Assembly (NCBI RefSeq): GCF_009604375.1 | Contig: NZ_WEGH01000003.1 | Span: 1,426,001 to 1,490,000, forward strand | Reading direction: 5' to 3' | Source: Actinomadura macrotermitis | Lineage (GTDB): Bacteria > Actinomycetota > Actinomycetes > Streptosporangiales > Streptosporangiaceae | Length of the DNA: 64,000 bases | Shown: in pieces, positions 17,375 through 24,614 of the stretch | How positions within the stretch are numbered: position 1 is the stretch's first letter | How the letters are laid out: each line of letters starts with the position of its first letter | Program-made: the position numbers and the translations under genes | The notes under the pieces: model-generated | Database searches by the model: none | Told to the model about the DNA's origin: nothing | What the model saw: the letters and a program-made list of their open reading frames with translations, nothing else

Positions 17375-18377
17375 TTGTGCTTTCCCGGTGGACGACGGTC
17401 CAGGGCGCGGGCCGGGTGTCTGTTCTGCGGCCGAGGACGGCGTGGGCGCAGGCGGCGCCCTGGTCGCGCAGTGACTGCGCGACGGTGGTGAGTCCGAGTT
17501 CCGCCGCTGTCGGGGAGTCGTCCCATCCGGTGACCGCGATGGTGCGCCCGGCCGCGCGGACGACGCCGGCGGCCTGCTGGTCGCTCATCGCGGCGATCGC
17601 GTCGGGTGGTGCGGCGGCGGCCAGGAGGGTCGCGGTGATCCGTTCGGCCTCGGCGGCGTCGTTGCGCGCGCACACCGCGACGGTCACGTCGTGCCAGGCG
17701 ATGCCGGCGTCTTCGGCCGCCTGCCGGTAGCCCGCCAGGCGGGCGCGGGTCACCGGGAAGGCGACGCCGGTGATGTCCGCGCCGGTGGTGATCATGCTGG
17801 TCCGGTCGCGGGAGAGCGGGAAGCTCACCACCGCCGGGCGGCGGGCGCCCGCGAACGCGGCGGCGCCCACCGCGTGCGCCGCCGCGCGGTCGTCGATGCC
17901 GACCAGGCCCATGCCGGGGACGGCCGGTCCGCCGTGGACCACCGCGGGGCGCTTGGTCGCCCGGACGGCCTGCAGGATCGGGTCGTCGTCGGAGGTGGTC
18001 CAGACGATGAACCCGTCGACGGCGGCCGTGGTCGGCGGGCCCGTGGCCGGCAGGATCGTCATGCCGTAGCCGCGGTCGGCGCAGACGTCGGCGATGCCGG
18101 CCAGGAAGGACGCCGCCGCGGGGTCCTCGAACGCGTAGCTGAGGTGTTCGCCCAGCACGACGCCGAGCGTGCGGGTGCTGCCGCGGCGCAGTGAGCGGGC
18201 GCTCGGGTCGGGGCCGGCGTAGCCCAGCCGGTCCGCGGCGGCGAGCACCTTCGCGCGGGCCCGGTCCGAGACGCGGTCGGGCCGGTTGTAGGTGTAGGAG
18301 GCGGTCATGACCGACACGCCGGCCAGTTCGGCCACCTGGGCGAGGGTGACCCGCCTCGGTTCCGCGGACGGTTCCAT
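17355..18377 (-). CDS. LacI-family transcriptional regulator
   Basis: A 340-aa repressor. The N-terminal helix-turn-helix TLAQVAELAGVSVMTASYTY (11-30) and hinge region (SDRARAKVLAAADRLGY) are canonical. A periplasmic-binding-protein-like effector domain follows (TRTLGVVLGEH ... VDGFIVWTTSDDD). The effector is unknown; sugar or nucleoside ligands are usual for the family. It is divergent from an MFS exporter, and the 36-base gap contains a 16-bp palindrome with the central CG typical of LacI operators. The likely target is therefore the shared promoter. Confidence 0.9.
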   Translation of the reverse strand: MEPSAEPRRVTLAQVAELAGVSVMTASYTYNRPDRVSDRARAKVLAAADRLGYAGPDPSARSLRRGSTRTLGVVLGEHLSYAFEDPAAASFLAGIADVCADRGYGMTILPATGPPTTAAVDGFIVWTTSDDDPILQAVRATKRPAVVHGGPAVPGMGLVGIDDRAAAHAVGAAAFAGARRPAVVSFPLSRDRTSMITTGADITGVAFPVTRARLAGYRQAAEDAGIAWHDVTVAVCARNDAAEAERITATLLAAAAPPDAIAAMSDQQAAGVVRAAGRTIAVTGWDDSPTAAELGLTTVAQSLRDQGAACAHAVLGRRTDTRPAPWTVVHRESTRPGRST

Positions 18378-18396
18378 GGGGTCAGCCTAGCGGGCT

Positions 18397-18412
18397 TGTG
18401 TATCGTTACACA
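18397..18412. promoter_or_regulatory. LacI-type operator
   Basis: TGTGTATCGTTACACA is an inverted repeat with 6-bp perfect arms and central CG. It ends one base before the MFS start codon and 20 bases before the regulator gene. Binding here would block both divergent promoters. Confidence 0.7.
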
Positions 18413-18413
18413 T

Positions 18414-19586
18414 ATGCCCCCGACCCGCCGCCTGCTCGCTTCGACGGTCATCGTCTTCGCCGCCTTCGGCGCGTTCTGGGGGGTGTGGGGCGCCGCGGTG
18501 CCCCGGGTCCAGCACCAGGCCGGCATCGGGGACGGCCGGCTCGGCCTCGCGCTGCTGTTCGTGGGCGCGGGCGCCCTGCCCGCGATGCCGCTGGCGGGCC
18601 GGGCGCTCGACCGGTGGGGGCCGCCGGTCGCGGCCGTGGCCATCGCCGCCCTCGGCGGCGCCGGCGCCGTCGTGGCGCTGACCGCGGTGGACCTGCCGAG
18701 CCTGTGCGCCGGGCTGGCCCTCGTCGGCGCCACCAGCGGGGCGGCCGACGTGGCCATGAACGCGGTCGCCGGGCGCGCCGAGAAGACCGCCGGGCGGCCC
18801 GTCATCACCCGCGCCCACGGCGTCTTCTCCACCCTGGTGGTCCTCGGGAGCCTCGCCACGGGGGCGGCGGCGTCGCTGCCGCTCGTGGTCCCGTTCGCGG
18901 CCGTCGCGGTCCTCGCGGCGGCGGCGGGCGCCTTCCTGCTCACAACGCCGCCCGCCGGCGACGTCCGGGAGGACGGGTGCGCCCCGGCGCCGCTCGGCCG
19001 GCGCGCGGCCGTCCCGTTCCTGCTCCTCGGGGTGCTGGGCGCGCTCGCGTTCGCCGGCGAGAACGCGCACCAGAGCTGGAGCGCGGTCTTCGCCCAGGGC
19101 GAGCTCGGTTCGGGCGCGGGGCTGAGCGCCGTCGCCCCCGCCGTCTTCGCCGGGGCGGTCGCGGTCACCCGGTTCTCCGCCGGCGGGCTCACGGCCGCGC
19201 ACGCGCGCGCCGTCCTGCTCGCCGGCGCCTCGGCCGCCGCGGCCGGCACGCTCCTCATCGCCGCCGCGCCCACGCTGCTCGTCGCGGGTCTGGGGCTGGC
19301 GATGGCCGCCGCCGGGACGGCGGTGCTGTTCCCGACGCTGCTCGGCATCGTCGCGCGCAACGCCCGCGAGTCCCGCCGCGGCCGCGCGACCTCGATCGTG
19401 ACGACCGTGTCCTACCTGGGGTTCCTCGGCGGGCCGGTCTATGTCGGGCTGTGGGCCGACGCGGTGGGATTGCGCGGGGCCATGGTCGCGGTCGCGGCCC
19501 TGGCGGCCGCCTTGTTCGTCCTCGCGCCGGTGCTGCTCCGCCTCAGCGGTTTCGGTGCCGTGGGGCGCGGGAGAAGCCGGCGGTGA
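18414..19586 (+). CDS. MFS transporter
   Basis: A 390-aa integral membrane protein with about twelve hydrophobic segments, beginning LLASTVIVFAAFGAFWGVWG and ending GAMVAVAALAAALFVLAPVL. The loop MPLAGRALDRWG after helix 2 corresponds to the MFS motif A region. It resembles the YbjJ/FucP-like group of small sugar-type or drug transporters, but I cannot assign a substrate. There is no ribosome site before the ATG, and the operator ends one base before it, so the transcript may be leaderless. A TTG six codons upstream lies inside the operator. Expression is probably controlled by the divergent LacI-type regulator. Confidence 0.88.
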   Translation: MPPTRRLLASTVIVFAAFGAFWGVWGAAVPRVQHQAGIGDGRLGLALLFVGAGALPAMPLAGRALDRWGPPVAAVAIAALGGAGAVVALTAVDLPSLCAGLALVGATSGAADVAMNAVAGRAEKTAGRPVITRAHGVFSTLVVLGSLATGAAASLPLVVPFAAVAVLAAAAGAFLLTTPPAGDVREDGCAPAPLGRRAAVPFLLLGVLGALAFAGENAHQSWSAVFAQGELGSGAGLSAVAPAVFAGAVAVTRFSAGGLTAAHARAVLLAGASAAAAGTLLIAAAPTLLVAGLGLAMAAAGTAVLFPTLLGIVARNARESRRGRATSIVTTVSYLGFLGGPVYVGLWADAVGLRGAMVAVAALAAALFVLAPVLLRLSGFGAVGRGRSRR

Positions 19587-19599
19587 AGCGGCCCCGCCC

Positions 19600-20541
19600 T
19601 CACGCCGCGACGACGCGGCGGCCGCTCGCGATCTCGCCGGTACTGCGCTCCCGGTCGGAGCGGAACAGCAGCGCCATCCAGCTCCGGTAGGGCGCCCACC
19701 CCTCGGCGATGCGGGCGAGCGCGGCCGTGTCGCCGGCGGGCACGCCGTAGGCCGCCGCCATCGAATCGTGCAGGCGGCGCTCGGTGGCGGCGAACCGGTC
19801 GGGCGCGCCCGCGCCGCGCACCAGGATCAGCTCCGCCGAGAACGGGCCGATCCCGGGGATGCGGCACAGCCGTGCCAGCGCCTCGCCGCCGTCCAGGGAG
19901 CGCAGCGTCGCCGCGTCCAGTTCGCCGTCCAGCGCGGCGCGGGCGACCGCGTGCAGCCGGTCCGTCTTGAGCTGCGGCAGCCCCGGGAGCGACGGCAGCG
20001 CGAGCAGCCGGTCCGGTGCGGGGAACGCGGCGACCTGGGCGCCGCCGACGTCCACGGCGGTGCCGTGCTCGCGGCTGATCCGGGTGCGGATCGCCGCCGC
20101 CTGGACGATCCGGATCCGGTGCCCGATGACCGCCCACGCGGCCGCCTCGTACGGCGAGTTGAAGCAGACCGGGCGCAGCCCCGGGTACCGCCGCTGCAGG
20201 TCGCCGGCGACGGGGTCGCGTTCGCCGACCGCGGGGAAGCCGGTCCCGTCCACGTCCAGCGACAGGATGCGGGCGACCTGGGCGGCGACCCGCTCGGGCG
20301 CGGCCTCCCCGTACGGCTCGACGAGCACGCGCGCGCCGTCCGCCCGCACCACCGCGCCGCCCGGCGCCCAGCCGGACTCCTCGGCGAAGGCGAAGCGCAG
20401 CGTGCCGTCCGTGCCCGCGACGCCGGCCGAGCAGGCCGGCGCCGCGCCGTTGTTGCGGTAGTCGGCGGGCGCGAAGCCCTCCTGGAAGCGCCGGGCCGCG
20501 TCCAGCGAGAACGGGCCCCGCGGCGTGATCGGGATCTGCAT
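19600..20541 (-). CDS. AlkA-like DNA-3-methyladenine glycosylase family protein, catalytic Asp replaced
   Basis: A 313-aa protein with an AlkA_N-like N-terminal domain and an HhH-GPD core. The hairpin motif RIPGIGPFSAELILVRG aligns with FPGIGRWTANYFALRG of E. coli AlkA. In AlkA the catalytic Asp238 follows in LPDDYL; here the aligned sequence is AATERRL, with Glu in that position. Family members normally excise alkylated purines. The Glu may support a modified activity or structural damage recognition. The start ATG at 20541 lies 13 bases after a VOC gene on the same strand, so the two form an operon. An AlkD-type glycosylase is encoded about 6 kb away. Confidence 0.82.
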   Translation of the reverse strand: MQIPITPRGPFSLDAARRFQEGFAPADYRNNGAAPACSAGVAGTDGTLRFAFAEESGWAPGGAVVRADGARVLVEPYGEAAPERVAAQVARILSLDVDGTGFPAVGERDPVAGDLQRRYPGLRPVCFNSPYEAAAWAVIGHRIRIVQAAAIRTRISREHGTAVDVGGAQVAAFPAPDRLLALPSLPGLPQLKTDRLHAVARAALDGELDAATLRSLDGGEALARLCRIPGIGPFSAELILVRGAGAPDRFAATERRLHDSMAAAYGVPAGDTAALARIAEGWAPYRSWMALLFRSDRERSTGEIASGRRVVAA

Positions 20542-20554
20542 GACGGCTCCTCGG

Positions 20555-20920
20555 TCAGCCCTTGTCGTGGACGGTGATGGTGTAGCCGTCGGGGTCGGCG
20601 AAGGCGAACATCCGCCCGAACGGCCCGTCGGCCGGCTCGGTGACGACGGGCCGGCCCGCCGCCACCACCCGCGCGTGGACGGCGTCGGTGTCGTCGGCGC
20701 GCAGCCAGAGCCCCACGCCCCAGCCGAGCCGGTCCACCGCGTCCAGGTCCACCAGCGGCGTGCGGACGGCGAACGGGATCGGCTCGGTGGCGAACACCAC
20801 CGCGCCCGGGGGCGAGGCCGGCGCCCGGACCAGGCCGACCACGTCGGTGTAGAACGCGGCCGAGCGCTCCAGGTCACGTACCTGCAGGGCGGCGAAGTCC
20901 AGTCCCTTGACATCGGTCAT
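20555..20920 (-). CDS. VOC (glyoxalase/bleomycin resistance) superfamily protein
   Basis: A 121-aa protein made of two beta-alpha-beta-beta-beta repeats: FAALQVRDLERSAAFYTDVV at the start and RMFAFADPDGYTITVHD at the end. This is the vicinal-oxygen-chelate fold. The first metal ligand position is not a His, so metal use is doubtful. Small VOC proteins act as dioxygenases, isomerases or antibiotic-binding proteins, and the ligand here is unknown. It is the first gene of an operon with the AlkA-like protein and is divergent from marR. One copy of the duplicated 35-bp element lies about 55 bases upstream of its start. Confidence 0.85.
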   Translation of the reverse strand: MTDVKGLDFAALQVRDLERSAAFYTDVVGLVRAPASPPGAVVFATEPIPFAVRTPLVDLDAVDRLGWGVGLWLRADDTDAVHARVVAAGRPVVTEPADGPFGRMFAFADPDGYTITVHDKG

Positions 20921-20973
20921 CGCGCTTCTCCTCGTTCGTGACCGGCCGCCGGCATCCCTATGTGCCGGTCGAG

Positions 20974-21008
20974 TGATAATCAGCTTTACTGAGCATCACT
21001 CTAGATGA
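20974..21008. repeat. 35-bp operator-like direct repeat, copy 1
   Basis: It starts with the palindrome TGATAATCA and continues TACTGAGCATCACT, then AGATGA after two variable bases. It matches the second copy at 31 of 35 positions, in the same orientation, 157 bases away. This copy is near the VOC gene. It is a likely MarR-type regulator site or promoter duplication. Confidence 0.6.
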
Positions 21009-21130
21009 TTGTCAGCGGGTCCGCCACCATGAAGCCGGGAATCCTTGAGCAGGCCGGTCGGTCACAAGTGCCGAAGCAGGGCGCGCCGGGCGTTCGCCGC
21101 CGCCCCGCCGCCCGGGTTCTAGAAGAACCT

Positions 21131-21165
21131 TGATAATCACCTATACTGAGCATCACTAAAGATGA
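21131..21165. repeat. 35-bp operator-like direct repeat, copy 2
   Basis: The second copy of the element at 20974-21008, with four substitutions. It contains TGATAATCA and the half-palindrome CATC-N6-GATG. It lies about 120 bases before the marR start codon, where a promoter is expected. The 122 bases between the copies hold no gene. Confidence 0.6.
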
Positions 21166-21287
21166 CGGTTTTCTGGAGGCGAGCGTGAGACCGCCGAGGC
21201 CGACCGGAGGACCCTCCTCGGCGGCGCGGTGCGCTTGCCCATGCGGGACCCGCGACGAGCGGCCCGCCACGACTTTTGAGGAGCTCG

Positions 21288-21761
21288 ATGAAAGCGGAAC
21301 CCACGGCCCGCCCCACGCTGCGCGAGGAGCTGCTCTCGCCCGAGTTGTCGGGGTCGGTGGGCTTTCTGCTTGCCAAGGCGGCCGAACTGGTCACCGCCGA
21401 CTTCGAGCACGCGCTGCACCCCTTCGGGATCCGGGCGCGCGACTATGGGGTGCTGTCGCTGCTGCACCGGCGCGGCGCGCTCTCCCAGCAGCAGATCGGC
21501 GAGGCGGTCCGGATCGACCGCACCACGATGGTCTCGATCATCGACGACCTGGAGGGCGCGGGCCTGGTCGAGCGCACCCGCGACCCCAAGGACCGCCGCC
21601 GCTACGCCGTCACCCTCACCGGGAAGGGCGAGAAGCTGTTCGCGGGGGCGCTGACGCAGGCGAACGCGAAGGTCCACGAGGAGTTCCTGGCGGCCCTCTC
21701 GCCCGCCGAGCGCGACAGCCTGGTGGACATGCTGGTCCGGCTCACGGTCGAAGACCGCTGA
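21288..21761 (+). CDS. MarR-family transcriptional regulator
   Basis: A 157-aa winged-helix regulator. DYGVLSLLHRRGALSQQQIG and the recognition helix RIDRTTMVSIIDDLEGAG are followed by the wing RTRDPKDRRRYAVTLT, all standard for MarR. No redox cysteine is present, so a small-molecule ligand is likely. ATG at 21288 follows GAGGAG by six bases. It probably binds the duplicated 35-bp elements in the preceding divergent gap, controlling itself and the VOC/AlkA-like operon. A perfect 16-bp hairpin terminates the gene. Confidence 0.9.
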   Translation: MKAEPTARPTLREELLSPELSGSVGFLLAKAAELVTADFEHALHPFGIRARDYGVLSLLHRRGALSQQQIGEAVRIDRTTMVSIIDDLEGAGLVERTRDPKDRRRYAVTLTGKGEKLFAGALTQANAKVHEEFLAALSPAERDSLVDMLVRLTVEDR

Positions 21762-21775
21762 ACGGCCGGCGCATG

Positions 21776-21810
21776 CGAAAGCCCCACGTGGATTCCACGT
21801 GGGGCTTTCG
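21776..21810. terminator. bidirectional terminator between marR and guaA
   Basis: A perfect inverted repeat with 16-bp arms (CGAAAGCCCCACGTGG) and an ATT loop, flanked by AAA on one side and TTT on the other. It lies 14 bases after the marR stop. Confidence 0.85.
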
Positions 21811-21819
21811 TTCGGGCTC

Positions 21820-22006
21820 TCACTCCTGATCGAGCATGCCCGGGCAGTGCAGCCTGGCGATACCGGCTACCCCTGCTCGACAGAGCCGGGCGGCACAGCC
21901 TCGGGGTACCGACTACCCACGCTCGAGGGAGCCCTGGCAGGGCACCCTCGTGTTGTCGGCTACTCCCACTCGATCGTGCCCGGGGGCTTGCTGGTGATGT
22001 CGACGG
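21820..22006 (-). repeat. tandem decayed copies of the guaA 3' end, 46-47-bp period
   Basis: The guaA stop region reads ATCGAGTGGGAGTAG on the minus strand. Three downstream copies end CTCGAGCGTGGGTAG (stop-like TAG at 21913), GTCGAGCAGGGGTAG (21867) and CTCGATCAGGAGTGA (21820). The spacings are 47, 46 and 47 bases. Further matches (GCCC..GGG blocks) extend through each unit. The three extra units are non-coding. The 3' end of guaA is a known insertion site for integrative elements, so these may be scars of repeated attachment-site duplication; plain tandem slippage is the alternative. Confidence 0.6.
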
Positions 22007-23525
22007 TGACGCGGTTGATCTCGCGGACCTCGTTGGTGATCCGGGTGGAGATCTTCTGCAGCACGTCGTACGGCAGCCGGGCCCAGTCGGCCGTCATGGC
22101 GTCCTCGCTGGTCACCGGGCGCAGCACGATCGGGTGGCCGTAGGTGCGGCCGTCGCCCTGCACGCCGACCGAGCGGACGTCGGCCAGCAGCACCACCGGG
22201 AACTGCCACACCTCGCGGTCCAGGCCGGCCCGGGTGAGCTCCTCGCGGGCGATGGCGTCGGCCTCGCGCAGGATGTCCAGCCGCTCGCGGTCGACGGCGC
22301 CGATGATGCGGATGCCGAGGCCCGGCCCCGGGAACGGCTGCCGCCACACGATCTCGGCGGGCAGGCCGAGCTGCTCGCCGAGCGCGCGGACCTCGTCCTT
22401 GAACAGCGTGCGCAGCGGCTCGACCAGCTGGAACTGCAGGTCCTCGGGCAGGCCGCCGACGTTGTGGTGCGACTTGATGTTGGCCGCGCCGGTGCCGCCG
22501 CCGGACTCGACCACGTCGGGGTACAGGGTGCCCTGCACCAGGAACTGCACCGGCTCGTCGGACTCGCCGACGATCTCCCGCTCGGCCGCCTCGAAGACCC
22601 GGATGAACTCCCGGCCGATGATCTTGCGCTTCTCCTCGGGGTCGGTGACCCCGGCGAGCGCGGCCAGGAACCGCTCCTGGGCGTCCACCACGTGCAGGTT
22701 GACGCCGGTGGCGGCCACGAAGTCCTTCTCCACCTGCTCGGCCTCGCCCTTGCGCAGCAGGCCGTGGTCGACGAACACGCAGGTGAGGCGGGAGCCGATG
22801 GCGCGCTGGACCAGCGCGGCGGCGACCGCGGAGTCCACGCCGCCCGACAGGCCGCAGATGGCGCGCCCGTCGCCGATCTGCGCGCGCACCGCCTCGATCG
22901 ACTCCTCGGCGATGTTGACCATCGTCCAGTTCGGCCGGCAGCCCGCGCCCTCGTACAGGAAGCGCCGCATGATCTCCATGCCGTGCTCGCTGTGCAGCAC
23001 CTCGGGGTGGAACTGCACCCCGTACAGGCCGCGCGCGCGGTCCTCCATGCCGGCGACCGGCGTCACGTCGGTGCGCGCGGTGACGGTGAACCCGGTGGGC
23101 GCCTCGGACACGAAGTCGCGGTGCGACATCCAGACGGCCTGCTCGGCGGGCAGCCCGTCGAACAGCATGCCCGGGTCGGCGAGCGCGACGGTCGCGCCGC
23201 CGTACTCGGCGATCTCGGAGTTGGCCACGGTGCCGCCGAGCGCGCGCGCCATCACCTGGTGGCCGTAGCAGATGCCGAGCGTCGGCACGCCGAGCTCGAA
23301 CAGGCCGTCGGCGACGTCGGGGGCGCCCGGCTCGTACACCGACGCGGGGCCGCCCGACAAGATGATCGCCTTCGGCTTCCTGGCGAGGATCTCGGCGGCC
23401 GGCATGGTGGACGGCACGATCTCGCTGAACACATGACACTCCCGCACGCGCCGCGCGATCAGCTGCGCGTACTGCGCGCCGAAGTCGACGACGATGACGG
23501 TGTCAAAGGACTGGTCTACGGCCAC
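21960..23525 (-). CDS. guaA: GMP synthase (glutamine-hydrolysing)
   Basis: A 521-aa enzyme that converts XMP to GMP using ATP and glutamine. The N-terminal class I amidotransferase has Cys in LGICYGHQ and the His/Glu pair in VQFHPEV. The ATP-pyrophosphatase domain has the P-loop SGGVDS, and the C-terminal dimerisation domain ends in the universal GTIEWE. The length is normal. GTG at 23525 is preferred, with AAAGG eight bases upstream; TTG directly before it is possible. It works with guaB (37774-39270), whose product it uses. The tandem array behind its stop codon is unusual. Confidence 0.97.
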   Translation of the reverse strand: MAVDQSFDTVIVVDFGAQYAQLIARRVRECHVFSEIVPSTMPAAEILARKPKAIILSGGPASVYEPGAPDVADGLFELGVPTLGICYGHQVMARALGGTVANSEIAEYGGATVALADPGMLFDGLPAEQAVWMSHRDFVSEAPTGFTVTARTDVTPVAGMEDRARGLYGVQFHPEVLHSEHGMEIMRRFLYEGAGCRPNWTMVNIAEESIEAVRAQIGDGRAICGLSGGVDSAVAAALVQRAIGSRLTCVFVDHGLLRKGEAEQVEKDFVAATGVNLHVVDAQERFLAALAGVTDPEEKRKIIGREFIRVFEAAEREIVGESDEPVQFLVQGTLYPDVVESGGGTGAANIKSHHNVGGLPEDLQFQLVEPLRTLFKDEVRALGEQLGLPAEIVWRQPFPGPGLGIRIIGAVDRERLDILREADAIAREELTRAGLDREVWQFPVVLLADVRSVGVQGDGRTYGHPIVLRPVTSEDAMTADWARLPYDVLQKISTRITNEVREINRVTVDITSKPPGTIEWE

Positions 23526-23717
23526 CAACAAAGCCTTTCGCAGGACACGAGCCGGAAACCCCAGTCTATGGTGCCCCTGCCTGCGCCGACGCGCCGATCC
23601 CGGTGGCGGTCGACACGCGGCGGTAACGGACCTCTCTCTGTTTCGGCGAGCCGCCGCGCGAGACGGTGTCGCTCTGGTACCTGTTGATGACGCTCTGTGT
23701 CGCCTCAGGGGAGTGTC

Positions 23718-24614
23718 GTGAAGCCGTTCGCCGCCGCCGTCCTGCTCGCCGCCGCGCTCGTGCCCGCCGCGCCCGGCACCGCCCCGCCCGCGGCGGCGGG
23801 GCCGGCCCGGGGCTGTGACGCGGCGCGGCTGCGGCACCCGGGGGCGCCGGGCGTCCGGGAGCCGAACGAGCTGACGGCCGCCGAGGTCGACCTCGCCGAG
23901 ACGCAGCTCGGCCAGGTGGACCAGCTGACGAGCGCGCTGCGCACGCGCGGGTTCAGGGTCAACATCCCGGTCTACTTCCACGTGCTGCGCGACGGCGCCA
24001 GGGGGAACGTCTCCGACGCCGCGATCCGGCGCCAGATCGCGGCGCTGAACACCGCGTACGGCGGCGGGTACGGCGGCGCCGGCACCGGGTTCTCCTTCAC
24101 CCTGAAGAAGATCACGCGCACCGCCGAGGGGTCCTGGTTCCGTGAGCCGGAGAACCACGAGAAGGCGTTCAAGAACCGGCTGCACCGCGGCGGCCCGGGG
24201 ACGCTGAACCTCTACAGCGCCAACGTGGGCGACGAGCTGCTCGGCTGGGCCACCTTCCCGTGGAAGTACCGCGGCGCGCCGCGGATGGACGGCGTCGTCG
24301 TGCACTACCAGAGCCTGCCCGGCGGCCCGATCGCGCACTTCGACCGCGGGTTCAGCGCGGTGCACGAGACGGGCCACTGGCTCGGGCTCTACCACACCTT
24401 CCAGGACGGCTGCGACCGGCAGGGCGACCACGTCGCCGACACCCCGGCCGAGCGCGACCCGACCAACGGCTGCCCCGGCGGCAAGGACACCTGCCCGCTG
24501 GCGGGCGGCGACCCCGTCCACAACTTCATGGACTACGCGTGGGACACCTGCATGCGGGGGTTCACCTCGGGTCAGGCCGCCCGGATGCACCGGGCGTGGA
24601 CCGCCTTCCGTTGA
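23718..24614 (+). CDS. secreted M43-family zinc metalloprotease
   Basis: A 298-aa precursor with a signal peptide (KPFAAAVLLAAALVPAAPG). The catalytic core has the extended zinc motif HETGHWLGLYH and the Met-turn NFMDYAWDTC, typical of M43 (pappalysin/cytophagalysin) metzincins. Cysteine pairs in QDGC, NGC and DTC suggest disulfides outside the cell. GTG at 23718 follows AGGGGAG by five bases; an earlier in-frame GTG adds seven residues. Its 3' end overlaps the convergent guanine deaminase gene by 53 bases. A paralogue is encoded at 26785-27678. The substrate is unknown. Confidence 0.9.
   Translation: MKPFAAAVLLAAALVPAAPGTAPPAAAGPARGCDAARLRHPGAPGVREPNELTAAEVDLAETQLGQVDQLTSALRTRGFRVNIPVYFHVLRDGARGNVSDAAIRRQIAALNTAYGGGYGGAGTGFSFTLKKITRTAEGSWFREPENHEKAFKNRLHRGGPGTLNLYSANVGDELLGWATFPWKYRGAPRMDGVVVHYQSLPGGPIAHFDRGFSAVHETGHWLGLYHTFQDGCDRQGDHVADTPAERDPTNGCPGGKDTCPLAGGDPVHNFMDYAWDTCMRGFTSGQAARMHRAWTAFR

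Noticed and set aside
21185..21287. Possible leader peptide before marR starting at GTG 21185 with GGAGG upstream
   Set aside because: The frame does not stop before marR but runs on through it out of frame, giving a 214-codon frame of random composition. The 9-bp inverted repeat inside it is more likely incidental.
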